Shown here: in pieces, positions 1-5,662 of the stretch
How positions within the stretch are numbered: position 1 is the first letter of the stretch
Layout: the number at the start of each line of letters is the position of its first letter
From: Tannerella sp.
GTDB lineage: Bacteria; Bacteroidota; Bacteroidia; Bacteroidales; Tannerellaceae
Assembly: GCA_031277235.1 (NCBI GenBank)
Contig: JAITMT010000209.1
Location: 1-11,182, forward strand
Length of the DNA stretch: 11,182 nucleotides
Direction of reading: 5' to 3'
The notes under the pieces: generated by a model
What the model was told of the DNA's origin: nothing
What the model saw: only the letters and a program-made list of their open reading frames with translations
Databases searched by the model: none
Position numbers and translations under genes: made by a program

Positions 1-258
1 CGCCCAATCAATCTTGGCTGCATTTTCCTCCTGTACGTTAAAAAATTTATCAAACGCCCGGCAGCAAACCGTCAAATCAGCCTTTCGCAAAATGATCCCC
101 CTGCACTCACGCACAATCATATTACTGAAGTCACTTTCAAACTGATTGTATTTGAGCAGATAATAATTATCTTCTTCGTTGATATACAGGCAATAAGGTG
201 CCTGTTGGAGCTTTTCTTTCCAATCGCTGTTATGATGTATAAAATCAAGTAAATACAT
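1..258 (-). CDS. T4 Rnl1-like RNA ligase, N-terminal fragment (runs off the left edge)
   Basis: An open frame of 86 codons starts at the ATG at 258-256 and is still open at base 1. The visible part reads like the N-terminus of the T4 RNA ligase 1 type: a Tyr-rich stretch (LLKYNQFESDF, residues 34-44), then RECRGIIL (50-57) and KFFNVQE (71-77), which in this family lie just before the nucleotidyl-lysine motif KxDG. That catalytic lysine would fall immediately outside the window, so activity cannot be judged. Such enzymes join RNA ends using ATP and often act in RNA repair. The gene starts 23 bp behind the nucleoside hydrolase stop on the same strand, so the two are probably co-transcribed. The start is chosen because it is the first ATG after the upstream stop. 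Family call is from recalled motif pattern, not from a search. Confidence 0.68.
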   Translation of the reverse strand, partial: MYLLDFIHHNSDWKEKLQQAPYCLYINEEDNYYLLKYNQFESDFSNMIVRECRGIILRKADLTVCCRAFDKFFNVQEENAAKIDWA

Positions 259-281
259 GATATACAGGAATGAACGGACGG

Positions 282-1256
282 TTATTTGGTCAGTTTGGCA
301 AACAAGTCGCGAAAAATCGCGTCGCGGTCAAGGAAAGAGGCCATCCGAATGAAATGGCGCGAATGATTCACGCTGTATGTTGCCTGATCAGTCAAAATGG
401 GGCTGTGTACCAGGTTTGTAGGTACCCACGACGGATTGATCACCCACGCCACGGCTACCACATCCCAAATTTCCTTCGACCATGCTTCTACCTTTTTGCT
501 GTTGTATCCGACTACGGTTTCATACAGATAATCAGACAGTTCATTCTTCCCTTTCAAGTAATAACCCAGCTCGGGAATGGTCGTGCGGAAATGCGAGACA
601 ACGCCCATGCACGGCGTGATCACCAAAGGCGCGCCGGAGTTCAAAACAACCTGAGAGGCAATCAAATCCTGCCCCATGTTAAACTCCCGTTGCGTTGGCC
701 AGTCCAGCGTATTGCCTCCGAGCCAGACAATCACAATATTTTTAATTATCTGAGGTTCAATAAGTAGTGCAGATGCGACATTGGTGATGCAACCGATGGT
801 GACCACATAGAGCGGATCGTCCGGCGAGCTTTTCATCGCTTTTTGCACCAGGTCGAGCGCCGCTTCGCTCCGGATCGGTTGTTTGACATCCTTCAGATAA
901 TCGGTAGAGCCTCTAAATACAAGTCCATCAGACGGTTTCTTCAACAATTTGAACAATCTCAATATCTCCTCATAGCTTTTTTCCATCCCGTCGCCCGGCC
1001 CGGTAGACCGGTCATTAAAGTACGGAGCGGCATAAACCGCTTCAACGCTGACCCTATCGGCTGATAATAAAGCATAAGCCAGCGCAAACTGGTCGTCCAC
1101 TTCGTTGTAGGTATCCGTGTCCAGCACCATTCTCACTTTTCCCTCACGCGGCTTTAACTGATTGATACGCACAGCTTCATCAATCTTAGGAAACTCCTGA
1201 CTCCATAGCAGTACGGGGAGAAGCAGCAATCCCGTGACCATCAAAAAATTTTTCAT
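282..1256 (-). CDS. Exported nucleoside hydrolase (IUNH family)
   Basis: A 324-residue protein from the ATG at 1256; a TTG two codons earlier (1262) would add Gly and Met but ATG gives a cleaner signal peptide. Residues 1-20 form a hydrophobic export signal (Lys then FLMVTGLLLLPVLLW), so it likely acts in the periplasm or outside. The calcium-binding N-terminal motif of ribonucleoside hydrolases is present as DTDTYNEVDD (46-55), with two extra residues compared with the classical DTDPGxDD loop, a form common in Bacteroidetes homologues. GGN (180-182), EFNMGQD (191-197) and a C-terminal IWD (263-265) match the remaining metal and ribose sites. Family members hydrolyse the N-glycosidic bond of nucleosides to base and ribose. 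The RNA ligase gene follows directly. Exact substrate is unknown. Confidence 0.85.
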   Translation of the reverse strand: MKNFLMVTGLLLLPVLLWSQEFPKIDEAVRINQLKPREGKVRMVLDTDTYNEVDDQFALAYALLSADRVSVEAVYAAPYFNDRSTGPGDGMEKSYEEILRLFKLLKKPSDGLVFRGSTDYLKDVKQPIRSEAALDLVQKAMKSSPDDPLYVVTIGCITNVASALLIEPQIIKNIVIVWLGGNTLDWPTQREFNMGQDLIASQVVLNSGAPLVITPCMGVVSHFRTTIPELGYYLKGKNELSDYLYETVVGYNSKKVEAWSKEIWDVVAVAWVINPSWVPTNLVHSPILTDQATYSVNHSRHFIRMASFLDRDAIFRDLFAKLTK

Positions 1257-1293
1257 ACCCAATTGTTCTTTTTAAAATTACAAATTCAAGGCA

Positions 1294-1301
1294 CAAATAT
1301 A
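1294..1301 (-). promoter_or_regulatory. Predicted -7 element for the nucleoside hydrolase/RNA ligase unit
   Basis: The minus strand reads TATATTTG, an exact match to the Bacteroidetes -7 consensus TAnnTTTG, about 38 bp before the start codon. No TTTG box is visible 19-21 bp upstream, so the promoter may be weak or need an activator; the direct-repeat operator at 1356-1388 lies farther upstream. Confidence 0.45.
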
Positions 1302-1355
1302 ACATTTTTTTAAAATATTAAGTGATTTTGATATCACATTTACACTTCGGCAATG

Positions 1356-1388
1356 ATTTCATACAATCTGAAACCAATTTCATACAAT
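1356..1388 (+). promoter_or_regulatory. Direct-repeat operator, probable LytTR-protein binding site
   Basis: ATTTCATACAAT occurs twice without mismatch, at 1356-1367 and 1377-1388, with a 9-bp spacer, so the pitch is 21 bp or two helical turns. Paired direct repeats on one face of the helix are the known binding mode of LytTR-domain regulators (AgrA, AlgR, LytR types). It lies directly upstream of the LytTR gene. The same 12-mer occurs once more in this window, upstream of the deacetylase-like gene at 4757-4789, again with a partner at 21 bp. Binding by the neighbouring protein is inferred. Confidence 0.65.
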
Positions 1389-1401
1389 GAGGCGAAAAAT
1401 T

Positions 1402-1434
1402 ATTGTCCAATTTCCTGATTATTGACTAATATTG
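1402..1434 (+). promoter_or_regulatory. Predicted promoter of the LytTR operon
   Basis: TAATATTG at 1427-1434 differs by one base from TAnnTTTG. An ATTG at 1402-1405 sits 21 bp upstream as a weak -33 box. Transcription would begin near 1441, giving a very short leader to the ATG at 1455. The 3' edge of the direct-repeat operator is 38 bp upstream of the -7 box. Confidence 0.45.
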
Positions 1435-1454
1435 CAGTCTGTTTTTAAAAGTCA

Positions 1455-1829
1455 ATGGCAAAGGAGAAATATTTGATCATAGTCAATCAGGATGAACTGG
1501 TCAGGGTGTCGCCCGACCGGATTGTCTATATCGTTTCGGACGGGAATTATTCCACGATCATTCTGACCGATGCCGAAAAACGTGTCTTCACCATCAATCT
1601 GGGCATGTTTCAGCAACTTATTGAAAGCCAGTTAAAAACAGATGCCTCACAATTTGTCAGGGTGGGCAAGAGCCTGATTATAAACAGGAATTACATTTAT
1701 TACATTTGCCCCTCCAGACAGCAAATCATCTTATCGGATAAGGATTTTCAGAAGCGCTTTGAACTGACGGCATCGAAAGAGGCCTTGAAGCTGCTGAAAA
1801 CAGTCATAGAATCAACACTTAACGAATAA
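1455..1829 (+). CDS. Stand-alone LytTR-family DNA-binding regulator
   Basis: The 124-residue protein is essentially only a LytTR DNA-binding domain. Characteristic segments are RIVYIVSDGNYSTI (22-35) and FVRVGKSLIINRNYIYYI (67-84), with the conserved Ser and Asn of the family. There is no receiver domain and no membrane segment in this protein, so its signal input must come from elsewhere; the membrane protein encoded 4 bp downstream is a natural candidate. The promoter region holds a perfect direct repeat suitable for autoregulation. The gene is the first of an operon with 1834-2877 and the broken lipoprotein gene. The same repeat in front of the deacetylase-like gene (3868-4701) suggests a second target. 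Domain call is firm; target assignment is inference. Confidence 0.85.
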   Translation: MAKEKYLIIVNQDELVRVSPDRIVYIVSDGNYSTIILTDAEKRVFTINLGMFQQLIESQLKTDASQFVRVGKSLIINRNYIYYICPSRQQIILSDKDFQKRFELTASKEALKLLKTVIESTLNE

Positions 1830-1833
1830 GCGT

Positions 1834-2877
1834 ATGAAAGAGAAGAATATATCGGACGATGAAATAGAAATACTCGGACAAAATCTGATTCGGGAAGAGA
1901 CGGGTCCGTCACAGGGAGAAGTTTCTCAAAGTATGGAAGACGAAGAGAAAAATCTGCTGCAAGACAAAGATTTAAGTCAAAAAGCACATGATGAGTTGGC
2001 GCCGGAGGATTGGCAGAAAAAATTCCTGCATAGAATTGAAAAGCTGATTTATAAAATCCTTGCCGGTGTGGGCGTTATCATTCTGATTGTGTTCTTGATT
2101 GTTACGATGGTCAACAAATCGCAAAAAGATGAATATCAGTCGGTTTCATTGAATATGGATATAAAGCCGGAAGCGTCTGAAGATATTAAAACTGACACAG
2201 TTCCGGAATATAAGACGACACCGGAATTTAAGGCAGCTCCGGGATATATTAATGTCCGCAGAGATACGGTAAATGACGTCCCCTTAACGGTTTATATCCC
2301 CTACAATGCCGTCCCCGAATTGACGCTGACAATGCCTGGCGAGTCGGACAGCACAGTCGTCTTTATTGCGCAGGCGGCCGATGTCGGGGCAAACAACTTT
2401 GGCATCGTAGGCGATTTTGTGCTGTCGGGCGAGCGGTTGGTGCGCGGTATCAGCAAAAAAGGCTTTTGTGCCATTATCAATCGGGTGCTTACCATCGGAG
2501 TAGCCGACGAAACGCCTCTGCTACAGTCTGCTATCGACGGAAAGGGATACTTCTTCCGTCAATATCCGCTTGTAAAAAACGGAGAGCCTATTGACAACAA
2601 GCCGAAAGGAAAAGCCATACGTCGCGCACTGGCCATCAGGGACGGACAGGTGATGATGATCGAAAGCGGCGAGCGCGAATCGTTCCACGACTTTGCCCAG
2701 GCACTGGCCGACGCCGGAATCTCCGATGCCATCTACCTCGTAGGCAGCGTCGCCTACGGCTGGTATGTGGATGAGCAGGGCAAGCAAACGACCTTTGGCG
2801 TGAAAAGCGAAACACAATTGAGCGGAGTCAACTATTTGGTTTGGAGAAGGGAAACATTACATAACGAACAACAATGA
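1834..2877 (+). CDS. Single-pass membrane protein with phosphodiester-glycosidase-like periplasmic domain
   Basis: A 347-residue protein beginning 4 bp after the LytTR stop. Residues 1-72 are acidic and presumably cytoplasmic, 74-93 form one hydrophobic membrane helix (ILAGVGVIILIVFLIVTMV), and 100-160 look like a flexible linker rich in Pro, Glu and Lys. Residues 165-340 resemble the NAGPA/DUF2233 phosphodiester glycosidase fold: GDFVLSGERLVRG (193-205), a KAIRRALAIRDGQVMMI stretch (260-276) and FHDFAQALADAGISDAIYL (284-302). Where that family normally has an Asp-Gly-Gly turn, this protein has YLVGSVAYGW (301-310), so it may be inactive or specialised. The layout suggests an envelope sensor or partner feeding the LytTR regulator. 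It overlaps the next gene by 4 bp (ATGA), implying translational coupling. Fold assignment is moderate. Confidence 0.62.
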   Translation: MKEKNISDDEIEILGQNLIREETGPSQGEVSQSMEDEEKNLLQDKDLSQKAHDELAPEDWQKKFLHRIEKLIYKILAGVGVIILIVFLIVTMVNKSQKDEYQSVSLNMDIKPEASEDIKTDTVPEYKTTPEFKAAPGYINVRRDTVNDVPLTVYIPYNAVPELTLTMPGESDSTVVFIAQAADVGANNFGIVGDFVLSGERLVRGISKKGFCAIINRVLTIGVADETPLLQSAIDGKGYFFRQYPLVKNGEPIDNKPKGKAIRRALAIRDGQVMMIESGERESFHDFAQALADAGISDAIYLVGSVAYGWYVDEQGKQTTFGVKSETQLSGVNYLVWRRETLHNEQQ

Positions 2878-3302
2878 AACAACTTTTTTTATTTTTACCC
2901 ATGCTCCTGCTTTTCGCTGCGTGCCGGCAGAAGGCGGAACAGGCGCCGGACGTACCGGTATTTCAACCCCAAAACGCAGTCTATTACTGGAAAACGACGT
3001 TCAGACTTTCGGACGGAGACCGGAAATTTATTGAAGACCACCGGATTAAACGTCTGTATCTCCGCTATTTTGATGTGTATAAAGACCCTGACGTCAGAGC
3101 GAAATATGAATGGTAAAACAATGTTTACAATTTGTGGTATCGGCTACCACAGATAGAAAATGTCTATCGAGTTTTTATTGATAAATACAAGAACACAACC
3201 GGGTTACATCTATTTCTTTCGGAATGTGACTATTTGGAATCCTATTACCAAAATTCTTATATTCCGGAATACATCGATGAAAAATGGGACTACACCAAAT
3301 AA
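2874..3302 (+). pseudogene. Broken lipoprotein gene: 80-codon N-terminus, stop, then 61 coding-like codons in the same frame
   Basis: The frame opens with the ATG at 2874 overlapping the upstream stop. MKQLFLFLPMLLLFAAC is a clear lipoprotein signal with the lipid cysteine at residue 17. After YYWKTTFRLSDGD and RIKRLYLRYFDVYKD, typical of a family of Bacteroidetes lipoproteins that I recall but cannot name, a TAA stops it at 3114-3116. The same frame then stays open for 61 codons to a TAA at 3300-3302 and has protein-like composition (for example VYNLWYRLPQIENVYRVF). Homologues are, as far as I recall, several hundred residues long, so this is either a nonsense mutant or the joint of an internal deletion. 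Translation of the first 80 codons alone would give a small lipoprotein. It is the third gene of the LytTR operon. Confidence 0.6.
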
Positions 3303-3385
3303 TATTTTACAAAATAATTGTATACAAGCCTTGACGAATAATGAACGGCTCCATTTGGCACAAATACAACTTTAAAGCATAAAAA

Positions 3386-3404
3386 ATACACTTTTTTTGT
3401 GTAT
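3386..3404 (+). promoter_or_regulatory. Inverted-repeat operator over the -33 box, probable HigA autoregulation site
   Basis: ATACAC at 3386-3391 and GTGTAT at 3399-3404 form a perfect 6-bp inverted repeat with a 7-T spacer. It overlaps the TTTG -33 box (3396-3399) of the promoter in front of the higBA remnant. HigA-type antitoxins are known to repress their own promoters by binding such palindromes; that the protein at 3521-3832 binds here is inferred. Confidence 0.45.
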
Positions 3405-3427
3405 ATCCGGAAATGTCATTATCTTTG
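3396..3427 (+). promoter_or_regulatory. Promoter of the higBA remnant
   Basis: TTTG (3396-3399), 20 bp, then TATCTTTG (3420-3427) match the Bacteroidetes -33/-7 consensus without mismatch. The start of the toxin remnant follows 19 bp downstream. The good match suggests the promoter is still functional although the toxin gene is broken. Confidence 0.7.
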
Positions 3428-3446
3428 CATCGATCAAGCAGGCGAT

Positions 3447-3533
3447 ATGGAAATTACTTTTGAGAAGAAATACTTGTCTGACCTTTATTATAAAGGCAAA
3501 ACGACGGATAAAAAACACCGATGGGTAATTTAG
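3447..3533 (+). pseudogene. higB: HigB/RelE-type toxin gene remnant (first about 25 codons)
   Basis: A 28-codon frame begins MEITFEKKYLSDLYYKG and continues KTTDKKHR before ending WVI-stop. The first 26 residues match the N-terminus of the roughly 110-residue RelE/HigB-family toxins commonly found next to this kind of antitoxin in Bacteroidetes, as I recall them. The following bases are the start of the antitoxin gene, so about 80 toxin codons are missing and the join falls at or next to the antitoxin ATG (3521). The RNase fold cannot be made from this fragment. It now acts at most as a short leader frame overlapping the antitoxin gene by 13 bp. Reading this as a deletion is inference; the frame itself is directly visible. 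Confidence 0.65.
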
Positions 3534-3832
3534 GATATGGATTTAGCCCCACTCATCCGGGCGAATTGCTGAAAGAAGAAATTGAATACCGCAAACTGTC
3601 TCAAATTTCTTTGGCAAAACAAATGGGCGTTTCATACACCGTGTTGAACGATATTTTGAATCAAAGACGGCCTCTGACAGCAAATACAGCCATGTTGTTT
3701 GAGGCATCTTTGGGAATCAATGCCGACTTGCTGATGCGTATGCAATTGAAATATAACATGCAAATTGTGCGACAGGACAAATCACTTGCCCGCCGCCTCG
3801 CCGAAATACGCAAGCTTTCAGCAGTCTATTAA
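3521..3832 (+). CDS. higA: HigA-type XRE-family antitoxin, now without an intact toxin partner
   Basis: The 103-residue protein has the HigA signature THPGELLKEEIEYR (11-24) followed by an XRE helix-turn-helix (about 25-60; LSQISLAKQMGVSYTVLNDI carries the recognition helix) and the usual C-terminal MQLKYNMQIVRQDKS and LARRLAEIRK. The length is normal for this group and no lesion is seen. In complete loci the toxin gene precedes and is about 110 codons long; here only its 5' end remains (3447-3533). The ATG at 3521 is chosen because the sequence upstream belongs to the toxin frame. It probably represses its own promoter at 3386-3427. Convergent with the deacetylase-like gene, with a 35-bp gap and no visible terminator. 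Confidence 0.85.
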   Translation: MGNLGYGFSPTHPGELLKEEIEYRKLSQISLAKQMGVSYTVLNDILNQRRPLTANTAMLFEASLGINADLLMRMQLKYNMQIVRQDKSLARRLAEIRKLSAVY

Positions 3833-3867
3833 TCGGTTTCCATCAGGGAAAAATATGGCATAAAAAC

Positions 3868-4701
3868 TTATTCGGAGACGTTTCGCACACTGTCATACAG
3901 GGTGAGATACTCGAAAGTGTAGTCCTTCTCTTTGAGTTGCCGGATAAGTGCTTGCAGGTCGTTGCCATCGGTTTGTTTTCCAAACAGTTGGTTATGAACA
4001 AGCAGCACGACATGGTTGGCGGTGAAAGTCCTGGGCGAGCTGATGGCCTCATCAATTTCTTCGACCAACTGATAGACGCTTTGTGCGGGAGTGCAGTCTT
4101 TGGGATCATATTCCCATTCCAAGTCCCAGCCGAAAATCCGGTATCCGTTTTCTGCAAGCAATTGAGCTGATGCCGTGCCTGTTTGCCGGCAATTCTTCTT
4201 CCGCTCTCCCACTATCCACAGGTTCCGTCCCGGCAACCGGGCTATCTTGAAGGAGATATTCATTTCCGTCCTGTTCTTTTCAAAATCTTCCAGCACAGCT
4301 TCCGGCTTCCTGTAAAACTCTTTGTATCTGTTGTTTCCGTGCGAATAGCTATGATTATAGATTTCGATGTAGGGATTTTGCATGAACGCCTCATGGTATT
4401 TCAGGAACCGCCTGCTTCCCTTGACCAGGCTCCCGATCAGAAAAAGATTGGCTTTGACCTTTTCGAGGGCGATAATACTGTCTATATAAGCGCTTCCCTC
4501 AACGGGCACATCGTCGATCGTCAGGTAGATATACTTGCGGGGATTGAGCGAATCAATATACGCATCGTATACATCCGGGACCTCCGTCGAATCGGGAATT
4601 TCAGTGAAGTCCGTTTCAATTTGAAGGACTTTCTCATCAATACAGCGTACGCTGATTATCAACAATATGGCTGCAAGAATACTATACTTTAAATGTTTCA
4701 T
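3868..4701 (-). CDS. Exported NodB/polysaccharide-deacetylase-like protein
   Basis: A 277-residue protein with an export signal (1-20, hydrophobic 7-18). Cys20 could be a lipid anchor but the preceding SVR is a poor lipobox, so soluble export is also possible. CE4/NodB motifs are recognisable: YLTIDDVP (59-66, motif 1 with Asp63-Asp64), NHSYSH (116-121, motif 2 metal-binding His117 and His121), ARLPGRNLW (154-162, motif 3), GWDLEW (191-196, motif 4 region) and VVLLVHN (231-237, motif 5 His236). The family removes acetyl groups from chitin, peptidoglycan or other N-acetylated sugars; the substrate here is unknown. Motif 1 has Ile for the usual Phe, and Val-Pro for the usual Gly. The upstream region carries the LytTR-type direct repeat, so regulation by the 1455-1829 protein is likely. 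Confidence 0.75.
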   Translation of the reverse strand: MKHLKYSILAAILLIISVRCIDEKVLQIETDFTEIPDSTEVPDVYDAYIDSLNPRKYIYLTIDDVPVEGSAYIDSIIALEKVKANLFLIGSLVKGSRRFLKYHEAFMQNPYIEIYNHSYSHGNNRYKEFYRKPEAVLEDFEKNRTEMNISFKIARLPGRNLWIVGERKKNCRQTGTASAQLLAENGYRIFGWDLEWEYDPKDCTPAQSVYQLVEEIDEAISSPRTFTANHVVLLVHNQLFGKQTDGNDLQALIRQLKEKDYTFEYLTLYDSVRNVSE

Positions 4702-4711
4702 TTTTTTACTG

Positions 4712-4719
4712 CAAAGATA
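4712..4719 (-). promoter_or_regulatory. Predicted -7 element of the deacetylase-like gene
   Basis: The minus strand reads TATCTTTG, an exact TAnnTTTG match, ending 10 bp before the start codon, so the transcript would be almost leaderless. No TTTG box is present 19-21 bp upstream, which fits a promoter needing an activator bound at 4757-4789. Confidence 0.55.
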
Positions 4720-4756
4720 CCGCTTCCCTTATGGCCGACCATATCTTTTGAAGCCC

Positions 4757-4789
4757 ATTACGTGAAATAGCAGTCTTATTGTATGAAAT
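4757..4789 (-). promoter_or_regulatory. Second copy of the LytTR-type direct-repeat operator
   Basis: On the minus strand ATTTCATACAAT (4789-4778) is identical in all 12 bases to the half-sites upstream of the LytTR gene. A second half-site ATTTCACGTAAT (4768-4757, 9 of 12 matching) follows at exactly 21-bp pitch with a 9-bp spacer. The gap to the -7 box is 37 bp, against 38 bp at the LytTR promoter. Orientation relative to transcription is the same at both sites. Confidence 0.65.
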
Positions 4790-5001
4790 TGAAATTATAC
4801 GCCGACTGAGTGCAAAAAATATTCGGATTTGTTTTGCAGTTTGGGAAGAAGGTGTATATGGCAGCGAATTAATAAAACAAAAGTGATTGGACGTGTACGA
4901 GGATATACGAGTGATATTCAACAAAAAGAAAACAATAAACGCCGTATTGTATTTTATTGAGAAGTACAAACTCGTAAAAAAATGGTCAGTAGTTTGTAAG
5001 T
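4790..5001. other. Intergenic stretch without a supported gene
   Basis: Between the operator and the mazF stop I see no convincing frame. The plus strand has short open stretches with stops that could be decayed coding sequence. The only clear structure is an inverted repeat TACAAACT (4965-4972) / AGTTTGTA (4991-4998) with an 18-base loop just beyond the mazF stop; it lacks a following T-run on the minus strand, so it is at best a weak transcript end. Confidence 0.4.
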
Positions 5002-5340
5002 TTATAAATTTAAAACCTGTTTTATAGCTAACTGAATGCTGTAAAGAGTAGAAAAGTCTATGTAACCGAGTTTCCGTATCAAACGTTCTTCGGAGAGGGA
5101 GCGAATTTGAAAACAGTCGGCGGCAGATATTTTGAAAAGCCCATTGTTGCTGTCCGGCGCTATTTTAACAAACCAAGGTGCAATCTCATAATGGTCTTTC
5201 CAATCTGTGATAGGTATAATGATTTTCAAAGGCAATCGTCCTAAACTGTTATCGTTGACAATCACAGCCGGACGAGTCTTTTTTATTTCTGCACCTTTAG
5301 CAGGGTCAAGGTCTATAAGCCATATTTCACCTTGCTTCAT
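5002..5340 (-). CDS. mazF: PemK/MazF-family endoribonuclease toxin
   Basis: The 112-residue protein shows the MazF core: KQGEIWLIDLDPAKGAEIKK (2-21) leading to TRPAVIV (22-28) with the conserved Arg23-Pro24, then IIIPIT (40-45) with the Thr of the active site, and a C-terminal IRSLSEERLIRKLGYI (79-94). The length is standard. The family cleaves RNA at short sequence motifs and halts translation until neutralised by its antitoxin. Its ATG (5340) lies inside the end of the upstream antitoxin gene, an overlap of 14 bp, the usual arrangement for coupled toxin-antitoxin genes. Nothing in the sequence suggests a lesion, so it should be active. The cleavage site cannot be predicted from sequence. 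Confidence 0.88.
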   Translation of the reverse strand: MKQGEIWLIDLDPAKGAEIKKTRPAVIVNDNSLGRLPLKIIIPITDWKDHYEIAPWFVKIAPDSNNGLFKISAADCFQIRSLSEERLIRKLGYIDFSTLYSIQLAIKQVLNL

Positions 5341-5545
5341 AAAAATCCTCGTAATCCAAAGAAGTAAAAGCTGTCAGTTCACTGTCACTGGTGTAATCAT
5401 CGTAAAGCCTGTCGGCTGCCGTTGTCATTGTCCGCCTAAACTCTTCGTCCTTAATTGATTTAAGCGTTTGTTCAAGAACGACAAACCTTTCTGTTAGCGG
5501 TAATTGCACAATTAAATTCAATATATTCGACGTACTCATAATCAT
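5327..5545 (-). CDS. Antitoxin partner of the MazF toxin
   Basis: The 72-residue frame begins at the ATG at 5545; an ATG two codons later (5539, giving MSTSNILNLIVQL) is equally possible. A longer frame up to 5602 is open but would read into the tRNA gene and is not credible. The N-terminal half has alternating hydrophobic residues and LTERFVVLEQTLKSI, plausibly a small dimerising DNA-binding region. The C-terminal part is acidic: RLYDDYTSDSELTAFTSLD then YEDFYEAR, which I recall as typical of antitoxins encoded before MazF in Bacteroidetes and would wrap the toxin. It overlaps mazF by 14 bp. No separate promoter is visible in the 16 bp between it and the tRNA, so it may be read through from the tRNA promoter. 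Confidence 0.8.
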   Translation of the reverse strand: MIMSTSNILNLIVQLPLTERFVVLEQTLKSIKDEEFRRTMTTAADRLYDDYTSDSELTAFTSLDYEDFYEAR

Positions 5546-5561
5546 AATGATTCTAAATTCG

Positions 5562-5636
5562 TCGGGGTAGCAGGATTCGAACCTGCGACCCCCTGCTCCC
5601 AAAGCAGGTGCGCTAACCGGACTGCGCTACACCCCG
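5562..5636 (-). tRNA. tRNA-Pro (anticodon TGG)
   Basis: The minus strand folds into a full 75-base cloverleaf: acceptor CGGGGTG/TACCCCG with discriminator A, D-arm GCGC/GCGC, anticodon stem CCTGC/GCAGG with loop TTTGGGA (anticodon TGG), five-base variable region and T-arm GCAGG-TTCGAAT-CCTGC. CCA is not encoded. A mazF-type toxin-antitoxin pair begins 16 bp behind the 3' end, and a recombinase gene lies beyond the 5' end. No second copy of the tRNA 3' end is visible in the window, so use as an integration site is not shown. Confidence 0.95.
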
Positions 5637-5662
5637 AAACGTGTTTTTGTGAAATGCGGGGG

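Noticed and set aside
270..767. 165-codon plus-strand frame opposite the nucleoside hydrolase
   Set aside because: Shadow of a well-supported gene on the other strand.
3160..3375. 71-codon plus-strand frame after the broken lipoprotein gene
   Set aside because: It is out of frame with the coding-like remnant at 3117-3302 and has no family-like features.
4183..4692. 169-codon plus-strand frame opposite the deacetylase-like gene
   Set aside because: Antisense shadow; the minus-strand frame carries signal peptide and catalytic motifs.
4706..4969. 87-codon minus-strand frame upstream of the deacetylase-like gene
   Set aside because: It covers the operator and the -7 box and has no protein-like domain; the promoter reading explains the region better.
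5546..5602. Longer N-terminus for the MazF antitoxin starting inside the tRNA
   Set aside because: The added residues are a translation of the tRNA-Pro T-arm and acceptor stem.
5562..5636. tRNA-Pro as attachment site of the recombinase-bearing element
   Set aside because: The recombinase is on the 5' side of the tRNA and no second copy of the tRNA 3' end is visible in the window.
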